Made by a program: the position numbers and the translations under genes
DNA from: Dolomedes plantarius
Lineage: Eukaryota > Arthropoda > Arachnida > Araneae > Dolomedidae
DNA: 64,000 bases
Direction of reading: 5' to 3'
Assembly: GCA_907164885.2 (NCBI GenBank)
Contig: OU015491.1
Span: forward strand, 116,644,931-116,708,930
Shown here: positions 55,828 to 64,000 of the stretch, in pieces
Numbering within the stretch: the stretch's first letter is position 1
Layout of the letters: each line of letters begins with the position of its first letter
The notes under the pieces: generated by a model
What the model was told of the DNA's origin: nothing
The model's input: only the letters and a program-made list of their open reading frames with translations
The model's database searches: none

Positions 55828-56307
55828 CAGGGTGTTCCAAAATTCTACCGACAAATTCAGAGGGGTGATAGCAGGCATGAAGACGAGCAATAATCACATG
55901 GGAATGTATGACCGGAAACACAAACCTGGTCAGCTAGAGGATAAACAAGGTCATACATTCCTATGTGATTCTGTTTTGTTTTTGAGTTTTCTACTTCCTC
56001 CAGAAAAATGCGATATTTCCGGCCATCTCATTTCTGCATCTTTGTTTATCCTCTAGCTGACCAGGTTTGCGTTTCCGGTCATATATTCCTATGTGATTCT
56101 GTTTTGTTTTTGAGTTTTCTACCTCCTCCAGAAAAAGGCGATATTTCCGGCCATCTAGTGGGGTTGGTAAGAGGTACGGTCCGATTAAGTAAACAACGCG
56201 TCAGGTTTGTGTTTCCGGTCATACATTCCTATGTGATTATTGCTCGACCTGATGAACAGGAAACTATCACCCCTCTGAATTTGTTCGTCGAATGTTGGCA
56301 TACCCTG
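55828..56307. mobile_element. TA-flanked MITE with internal duplication
   Basis: 480 bp. The ends CAGGGTGTTCCAAAATTCTA and the complement of ...GTTGGCATACCCTG form an imperfect inverted repeat of about 45 bp that includes CAAATTCAGAGGGGTGATAG. TA on both sides. Inside, a block of about 77 bp beginning CATTCCTATGTGATTCTG occurs twice (about 55951 and 56079). Confidence 0.85.
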
Positions 56308-57336
56308 TATAGATACTATGGATCGATTGACTTGTTCATTCTGTTGGTCATCCCTAAGTTACAAGAATGATGAAAAAAATTAAATGGCTAAGGCATACAG
56401 CGTCATTATACAGAAAATATAAAATATGGAATAAAAATTAATATTTGTTAGTGCGTGACTAACATTTAAATTTTACTTTCTATTTCAAATACAAAACTGT
56501 TATTATTTTTTTATAAATTAGGAATAATACAAGATTGTCTTTTGAAAACTAAAATAAGAGTACGAATTTATTGCGTATTTATCTGCTGATATGTTGCGCG
56601 ATATTCCACGTATATGAAACTTAGTCCACTCATTTTATAATGTCATTAAATTTTTCGATTGACGTCATACTGATGATTTTATTTATTGTATGATTGAAAT
56701 ATGCGCTATTTTTATTTTGTAATCGATGTATGATCGCCGTTTAATCAAAAAGAAATTTTGGCTGTAAATTTATCACTTCGTGAGGTATTTGAGAGCAAAC
56801 GAGATTAGATTAGAAATTCGATTTCAAACAATATTGATATCATACCACATGAAATTCAAACAGATGATAATAATGTTTCAAAGCCAATAGATCTGGTTTT
56901 CTTATCTTATTTAACTTTACATACTTGTAGTTTCTGCACTCCACAACCTCTCTGATACAAAGCTGTTCAAATTAAGCGCAATATCAGTGAGATAATCGTT
57001 TTTAGAATTGTAAATCGATCTGTTTGCACTTTTTTTTTCAAATATGAAAATAAAACTTCAACTTCCAAAACAAACAATGAAATATAAAACTTTGATCAAT
57101 AGTTACGATTCAAAAAGTAAATTACGTATTACTATATTAAAGATTATTTCCTGTTCTTAAAAAAATATCAAATGTTTCTGAATTGTGTATTTTGTTTTAG
57201 TTCTTGACTAGATTAGTTCTTGACCACACTAGTTTAATTTTTACTACTTTACATATATTTTAATTAACTAGTAAAAGTGAGTAAAAAAATATGCCAAACC
57301 CCATATCACATTTCTTTACTCAGTTATTTTATTAAC
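56308..57336. other. No gene or recognised element
   Basis: AT-rich and non-coding. Confidence 0.5.
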
Positions 57337-57351
57337 TAATTAGGTTCGGTT

Positions 57352-57683
57352 CCGAGGTAGCCTATCGGTAGCGCGTCAGCTTTCGGTACTGAAGGTACTC
57401 GGAACGAATCCAAGCGCCGTTAAATACCTTCGTGTCTAGGCCGAATATGGGCAAGTTAAATCCGTATAGTCCTTTTATGAGGTCGGGGGGTAGGAAGATA
57501 CGATCCCGCCAGATGTCGCCTTTGAGGGTACTAGGTCAAAATTGTGGTGACACCTAGCCAAGACGGGTCCCACCCTTGTGGTGCTATTATAAACCGGATC
57601 GGCACTACTCAGCCTGAAGCCTATATGGACCTCTTCTGGCACATCCGGCCAGGGGGGGGGGGATTAGGAACAACAACAACAAC
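57352..57683 (+). mobile_element. tRNA-derived SINE (copy 4 of 4, full length)
   Basis: A box TAGCCTATCGG and a B-box-like GGAACGAATCC about 45 bp apart form the tRNA-like head. The body carries CCTTCGTGTCTAGGCCG and TATAAACCGGATCGGCAC, the 3' core CTATATGGACC, and the tail is AACAACAACAACAAC. A 15-bp target duplication (TAATTAGGTTCGGTT at 57337-57351; TAATAAGGTTCAGTT at 57684-57698) flanks it with two mismatches. Confidence 0.85.
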
Positions 57684-57699
57684 TAATAAGGTTCAGTTT

Positions 57700-58008
57700 C
57701 TTCATGTAAAAAAGAAAAAAAATCGGTTACTTGAATATTATTTATTATTCATATAACTGAATAAAAACATTAAATGAATAGCGTAATTTCATTTGAAATC
57801 TGACATAAATTTAGGAAGTAACAAAGGGAATATCTTATGGAAATAAAGCACATCCAATGTTATAGAAATAAAAAAATTTCTGGCGTTACATCTTGCCGTG
57901 TCTACTTTTTAAATAGATAGATACAATCAATAGCTATTCGTACTCTATTCAGGTTTATTCACGCTTCTTCATTTATATACATCCCTTAAATCTGGAAACT
58001 GCGTTCAC
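57700..58008. other. No gene seen
   Basis: AT-rich spacer between the SINE and the tandem-array element. Confidence 0.4.
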
Positions 58009-58011
58009 TAA

Positions 58012-60738
58012 AGGCTCGGCCACACAGAAAGCGGTCTGTCGCGGCATGAAGCGATCCAGCGATCGTCGCGGCGGTCTGTGATATGGGGAAGTCACACGCG
58101 ATACATTTGTGTGAGTGGTGGTCCAGTGTGGTCACTTTCTTCTAGAGATTTTTAAGAGTTATAGAGATTTCTAAGAGCTATAGAAGCACATATTTAATAT
58201 AAGGATTATATTGAAAAGGCAGCTTGTTGATTGCACAATTACGTTATATCAAAGAACAATAACAGAGAATGGATAGCTGCAGAAACTCTAACGATTTTTA
58301 AGAGCTATAGAAGCAGATATTGAATATACGGTTTGATGTCAGGCGACGCCATTCGCATTGCGTAAGGTTATTTTTTTTAGCAGGTCAGCTGACGCGCCTG
58401 TACTTAAGAGTTCAAAGTGCAAAGAAGAAAAGTAGAGAGAGAGACAGTCCTGTGTCGACAGTGGGGAAGCTAGGAAGTCTTCTGGAGCCTCTATCGGAAG
58501 TTGTTTAATAAGCGTAGTAGCCATTTAGATTGGCTGTATAAAATTTCGTTCGTGGCGTGATATGTTTTTTTTTCGTGTATGCTACGTGTCTAATTAAGAA
58601 ATATCAAGTGTTAAAATCGTCATATAATAAACTTGTTTTTCTGTGAACCCTGGATATGATACTTTGTGACGCAGTGTGATTATTCAGCGTTTGGATGCAT
58701 GACATGCGGATTATATTGGAAAAGCAGCTTATTGATTGCACAATTACGTTATATCAAAGAACAATAACAGAGAATGGATAGCCGCAGAAAGACTAGAGAA
58801 TTTTAAGAGCTATAGAAGCAGATATTGAATATACGTATTATAATGAAAAAGCAGCTTGTTGATTGCACAATTATGTTATATCAAAGAACAATAATAGAGA
58901 ATGGATAGCCGCAGAAACTCTAGCGATTTTTAAGAGCTATAGAAGCAGATGTTGAATATACCGATTATACTGAAAAAGCAGCTTGTTGATTGCACAATTA
59001 CGTTATATCAAAGAACAATAACAGAGAAAGGATAGCCGCAGAAACTCTAGCGATTTTTAAGAGCTATAGAAGCAGATATTGAACATACGGATTATACTGA
59101 AAAAGCAGCTTGTTGATTGCACAATTACGTTATATCAAAGAACAATAACAGTGAATGGATAGCCGCAGAAACTCTAGCGATTTTTAAGAGCTGTAGAAGT
59201 AGATGTTGAATATACGGTGTGATATCAGGCGACACCATTCGTATTCCGTAAGGTTTTTTTTTTTAGCAGGTCAGCTGACGCGCCTGTACTTAAGAGTTCA
59301 AAGTGCAAAGAAGAAGGGTAGAGAGAGAGACAGTCCTGCGTCGGCAGTGGAGAAGCTAGGAAGTCTTGTGGAGCCTTCCTCGGAAGTTGTTTAATAAGCG
59401 TAGTAGCCATTTAGATTGGCTGTATAAAATTTCGTTCGTGGCGTGATACATGTTTTTTTTTCGTGTATGTTACGTGTCATATATGTGTCTAATTAAGAAA
59501 TATCAAGTGTTAAAATCGTCAAATAAGAAACTTGTTTTTCTGTGAACCCTGGATATGATACTATGTGACGCAGTGTGATTATTCAGCGTTTGGATGCATG
59601 ACATACGGATTATATTGGAAAAGCAGCTTATTGATTGCACAATTACGTTATATAAAAGAACAATAATACAGAATGGATAGCCGCAGAAACTCTAGCGATT
59701 TTTAAGAGCTGTAGAAACAGATGCTGAATATACGGATTATACTGAAAAAGCAGCTTGTTGATTGCACAATTATGTTATATCAAAGAACAATAACAGAGAA
59801 AGGATAGCCACAGAAACTGTAGCGATTTTTAAGAGCTATAGAAGCAGATATTGAATATACGGATTATACTGAAAAAGCAGCTTGTTGATTGCACAATTAC
59901 GTTATATCAAAGACCAATAACAGAGAAAGGATAGCCGCAGAAACTCTAGCGATTTTTAAGAGCTATAGAAGCAGATATTGAACATACGGATTATACTGAA
60001 AAAGCAGCTTGTTGATTGCACAATTACGTTATATCAAAGAACAATAACAGTGAATGGATAGCCGCAGAAACTCTAGCGATTTTTAAGAGCTGTAGAAGCA
60101 AATGTTGAATAGACAGATTATACTGAAAAAGCAGCTTGTTGATTGCACAATTATGTTATATCAAAGAACAATAACAGAGAATGGATAGCCGCAGAAACTC
60201 TAGAAATTTTTAAGAGCTATAGAAGCAGATATTGAATACACGGATTGTATTGAAAAAGCAGCTTTTTGATTGCACAATTACGTTATATCAAAGAACAATA
60301 ACAGAGAATGGATAGCCGCAGAAAGACTAGAGAATTTTAGAACTATAGAAGCAGATATTGAATATACGGATTATTTTGAAAAAGCAGCTTGTTGATTGCA
60401 CAATTACGTTATATTAAAGAACAATAACAGATAATGGATAGCCGCAGAAACTCAAGAAGAATGCGGGCCTATACGCTCATTTGAGGGAAACTGGATTAAC
60501 AAATCGACGGAACTATCAAACATATACGTGTATTTACGCTGAGTTTCTATAAAAATTTCTGTTTGATCATTCATTTTAAGCGGAGGCGATAACGGTGGTC
60601 ATGCGAGAAATGTGTGATATTGCATTACTGGATCACTCGTAGTCGCGACAAAAGCTGGTTGCAGACGGTAGACCGCGTTCTGTCTGACACAGATGTTACA
60701 ACTTTGCATAATACAACTAGACCGCCGACGCCGAGCTT
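58012..60738. mobile_element. Possible long PIF/Harbinger-type non-autonomous element holding the tandem array
   Basis: The left end AGGCTCGGCCACAC with upstream TAA (58009-58011) faces a right end whose complement is AAGCTCGGCGTCGGCGGTCT, followed by TAA (60739-60741). GGTCTGTCGCGG and GCGGTCTGTG near the left and GGTCTAG, AGACCGCG near the right are further inverted echoes. The matching end sequence is short, so this is an inference. Confidence 0.45.
58200..60470. repeat. 127-bp tandem array in two blocks, within a ~0.9-kb larger duplication
   Basis: GCAGCTTRTTGATTGCACAA recurs at 58724, 58851, 58978, 59105, then 59623, 59750, 59877, 60004, 60131, 60258 and 60384: spacing 127, once 126. 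A diverged unit lies at about 58219. The blocks are separated by a unique stretch (58330-58720) that is itself repeated at about 59215-59620, so the array has a higher-order unit of about 899 bp. Opposed short ORFs in that stretch (61-63 codons) are preserved in both copies but show no known domain. Confidence 0.93.
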
Positions 60739-60741
60739 TAA

Positions 60742-62800
60742 ACGTCAAGTTAAAATACATATTACATCTGTTGTCAGATTCTTTGCGTGATGGGAAAACT
60801 TCTGGGCAATAGGGATATACGCCTGCTGCAAATTTATACGTTTCCCATTTCTATAATTATTCAAGGAGTTGGCGATCCTCTACATATCAAAATTCAAGGG
60901 ATTTTTTACTGTATAAATGTGTTTAAAAATATCTACAAAATAAATCAGGAATAATTAAGTTTGACGGAATACATATTCAGCGTCTCTCGTTTTCCCGTAG
61001 TGCACTTTATGCCATTATGTTTTTACAAAAGATCTGCAGTAGTAACAGCTGTCTTCATGAACCGAATGAAAATGGAAAAAGATTTTTCCTTCGACTGAAA
61101 AAAAGACGAAAAACCAATGTATCGTTCTGGGGTTTGTGTTTTTCAGCAAAGTAAATGTATACGTTCCTACACTGATGCATTCAGATGACGATAAAATGTT
61201 AATCGATGCCTCTTCCTCTCCTAGCTGCACCTTGATATTTATTGTCTCTCCTATACTAACCCATACGGTTTCTCTGATATTCCCCATCGTTTCCAAACTA
61301 ATCTATTAATCCTCTTGCATGTTTGCTGGCTTCCCAGTCCCGGAAAAAGAAAGTACAATGAAGATACGTCATTTTCACTTTATGGTTGCGAATTTTATCT
61401 CATCATTCCTTCTTTTACCACATGCTAGTGTAATTTCCAGCCTCTGTGCTTATTAGTTTAGAATTGATAGGTTTTTTGGGGGACTGTTGAATGCTTAAAA
61501 ATTTTCCCATATAAATTTATGGTAATTGCTTTTTCGCTTTATGCCATTGCGGCGCACGAAAGGCCACTGATAAACGATCTTCGTTTGCTTAGCGGGGGGA
61601 AATTGTATTCGGGTTCAACATCCTCGCAACGTTTAATGTTATCAATTCCGACTCGTGTTTCCCATTTTATGTTTAACTGGAACTTATATGTTATGAAAGG
61701 GATGATTATTTACTTGCAATATTTCATTCATGAATTGATTCCTTTTTGCGTATACAAGCCACTGAGTAACATTAATATTGCTGTGCGGATGTATAGCAGA
61801 ACATTACTACGATGCAGGTGAATAGGGCAGACGGGAGAAAGTGAAGACGTGACTGACCTGTATTAATGTCCTCTATGCATTTTCTTTATTCGTTTACTTT
61901 TAATATTTTACATATTGCCTTCACGATGTCGCATTATCACAAATTCTGTAGGTTTCAAGAGAAAATTAATTTTACATGCTCGTGCAATTTATTATCTTAG
62001 ATATCTCGTAATTTCAATCGGTCACCTTGTGCAAGCAGAGTAGTGAAAATTGGTGTAATCCATAAGTGGGCGTAAAACTATTTCATTTATTATTACATAT
62101 CCCTTTTCTATAGGGTAAACCGTTCAGTTTGACATCCGACAGCCCATCAGCTTAATAATTCAGCACAGCTGATGCCTGAACGTTCCGGATTATCGGAACT
62201 TTACAGCACTTCTATAAGTAAAGAGTCAGATTTTGATATAGAGATAAGTAAGTTCGTAAAAATTTGTTGAATCAAAAATTAAAAAAAAATTAAAACGCTT
62301 TTCAAACTACTATGTATATTTTCCCTGGTCTTCAAATTCTTCCTTTCGCATGATAATTTTCCCCTCTTTTACTATGAGCTTAAAAAATTCATGCGAAATC
62401 TCCTGCCTGCAAGAAAAAAAATCATACTCTTGTAATTTTACTTATCTGCATGCTGTAATTTTTTTTAAACTACGAAATGGCCAAATCATTATATCTGTTT
62501 ATCCGTTCATTCATTATATTCAGTTTTACTCGTTTTCTAAGTTTCTGGGATCAGGTGGGGTAATTGTTAGGGGGGGGGGTCGCATGCAAGGACAACCTCT
62601 GTTAAATACTGTGTGTATGAGGCTGAAAATTTTGCCTCTGGTATAAAGACAAATTTTTCGGTCTTATCTAAAGCGATTTTTCAATATTTAAATTCGCTTG
62701 GTGAAATCTGCAGATTCATATCACTGGACGTGTGACTGATTCATGAAATTGAACTTGCGAACGAATAGATACTAATTAAACGAACCAAAATGACACTCTG
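60742..62800. other. No gene or recognised element
   Basis: Mixed AT-rich sequence with a G run near 62568-62578. ORFs of 93-100 codons near 61015, 61519 and 62350 show no recognisable domain and are probably chance. Confidence 0.45.
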
Positions 62801-62812
62801 ACAAATATATAT

Positions 62813-63240
62813 ATGTGAGAATGAGTTTGGCAACACAACTGAACTATTACTACAACTTCCACTCCTACTACTGCGGCACGAAGGACTTTAAGCGGATGTG
62901 TTGTTCTGCAAGCTCCCGATGTTTAGCTCTTTTGATGCTTCTGTGTTTATTTTTTAATTTCATACTAAGTGTTAGTCCTGTCTTGTAAACATCGTCTAGT
63001 TTAATTAAATGTTCAAAATAATTAAGTCTAATGATTCACTTCTAAAGGAAGGAGTACTAACTCCTTCCTACATGGGTGCTCGGCCCTCGGACTCGAAAAA
63101 TACCCCTAGCTTGGACTGAAAAACTATTTTCTTTTGATGATTCCTGGATTACTGTTGTCTGTCATTTCGGTTTTGGATACCGCCAGCGAAAACGAAAGTG
63201 ATGTGCCACGGACTCTGATAATATTCTGATGGGATGACGA
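62813..63240. other. Less AT-rich, unassigned stretch
   Basis: Moderate G+C, no coding frame, short inverted phrase AGGAAGGAGTACTAACTCCT (63048-63067, imperfect palindrome). It could be part of a long terminal repeat or leader, but no second copy is in the window. Confidence 0.3.
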
Positions 63241-64000
63241 GAACCGAAAACCAGAACTGTGAGTATATTCTGATCATATTGTAATTATTTCATGCATACT
63301 TTGAAGCTTGTTCAAGAAAATTTTGAAGATTAATGGAATTCTCATCTTATTGATGATAATTATAAGAAAACTGAAAATATTTCAACGTTCTTTTGATGCA
63401 GGAATTTAATTGATGCTAAATTCACTTTTGATGGTCTTTGACGTTGAATTTATCACTTCTGTTTTCTTGAAGAGAATTCTATTTCGATGAAATTATTTGA
63501 TGATTTGATGAAAATTTCGACATTTAACTTGAAGAATCTTGTTTCCTTGAACAAACCACAACATAACATATATTTTGAAAGATCGCGAATTGAATACTTT
63601 TGAAGATTATTATATTATTATTTTGATGCATAATTTTGACGAAGCGAATGTTTATTTGATGACAACTTTGCTTATTTGATGCGCTTTGATGTTGAACTTA
63701 ATTCTGCTGTTTTCTTGCGAGAATATTTTTTATTTTGCAGAATGCTTTGATGCTTTCGATTTCACAATTTTGATACTTTCGATTTCCCAATTTTGATGCT
63801 TTTAACATTAGAACTTTAACTATTATTTTGATGCTGCATTTACATCCTCTATTTTCTTCAACAGTGATTTATTTTGAAGATTAATTTGATGAATATTTTG
63901 CTGAAGTAATATCTAACTTGATACATATCTAAATTTACGTCATCTGTTTTCTTCAACCAGAGAAATTATTTTGAAGAACTTATTATTTGATATTTGATGC
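63120..64000. repeat. Degenerate TTGATG-rich repeat
   Basis: TTTGATG/TTTTGATGC words are scattered very densely, interleaved with a second recurring phrase TCTGTTTTCTTGAA or TCTATTTTCTTCAA (about 63454, 63705, 63843, 63938). Spacing is irregular, so this is an old or compositionally biased repeat. It continues past the window edge. Confidence 0.6.

Noticed and set aside
58320..58524. Overlapping short ORFs on both strands (also at 59203-59410) that keep their frames in two copies
   Set aside because: They lie in a recently duplicated higher-order repeat, no domain is recognisable, and an overlap on both strands argues for chance.
58724..60470. Regularly spaced repeats resembling a CRISPR array
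   Set aside because: The 127-bp units are contiguous with no unique spacers, and the surrounding DNA is eukaryotic with introns.
62813..63240. Possible long terminal repeat beginning TGTGAGAATG
   Set aside because: No second copy, no convincing primer-binding site or coding region is visible before the window ends.

Overview
The window looks like repeat-rich nuclear DNA of an arthropod, most likely a spider (inferred from AT-rich composition, GT-AG introns, tandem MATH/TRAF-C coding sequence and Tc1 transposases of a type I associate with spider genomes; the species cannot be named from sequence alone). Only two host genes are well supported. At the left edge (1-1047, +) lies the last coding exon of a protein with two tandem MATH (TRAF-C) domains. 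In the middle (20690-32854, +) is a complete ABCG half-transporter of the ABCG1/ABCG4 type. Its 12 coding exons join through GT-AG introns into an uninterrupted 668-residue protein with an ATP-binding domain followed by a membrane domain. Its introns hold a piggyBac relic (intron 2), an antisense Tc1 copy (intron 5) and one copy of an unclassified repeat (intron 9).

Almost everything else that can be identified is mobile DNA or tandem repeat. 2.0-6.1 kb: a reverse-transcriptase fragment between inverted and direct repeats, then a mariner-like element whose transposase is split by about 770 bp. 7.9-12.0 kb: tRNA-derived SINEs, Helitron-like ends and a hAT-type MITE nested in a Helitron. 12.6-17.4 kb: three tandem arrays (about 205, 156 and 267 bp periods). 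17.8-19.1 kb: a TTAA-flanked element and a TAA-flanked foldback MITE. 33.7-35.3 and 49.0-50.5 kb: two degenerate Tc1 copies of family B. 27.8-29.2 (-) and 44.9-46.3 kb (+): two Tc1 copies of family A, the second with an intact 346-residue DD34E transposase. 37.4-38.8 kb: a decayed reverse transcriptase interrupted by a Helitron-like insertion at an exact A|T site. 41.4-44.0 kb: a decayed BED-finger hAT transposon inside another TIR element. 46.5-47.6 kb: two pogo/Tigger-type MITEs beside the C-terminus of a pogo-type transposase. 55.8-56.3 and 57.3-57.7 kb: a TA-flanked MITE and another SINE. 58.0-60.7 kb: a 127-bp tandem array between possible Harbinger-type ends. 63.1-64.0 kb: a stretch saturated with the word TTGATG.

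The best candidate for something not well described is the 3.0-kb element at 52088-55105. It has terminal inverted repeats of nearly 400 bp and a degenerate Cys/His-rich protein, ending in a spliced exon, that I cannot place in a named transposase superfamily. Other notable patterns are loss of exactly the second catalytic Asp codon in one copy of each of two Tc1 families, and a strand-biased cluster of G-to-A changes that turns three Trp codons into stops. The gene and the transposons show no sign of acting together; the mobile elements appear as insertions around and inside the ABCG locus.
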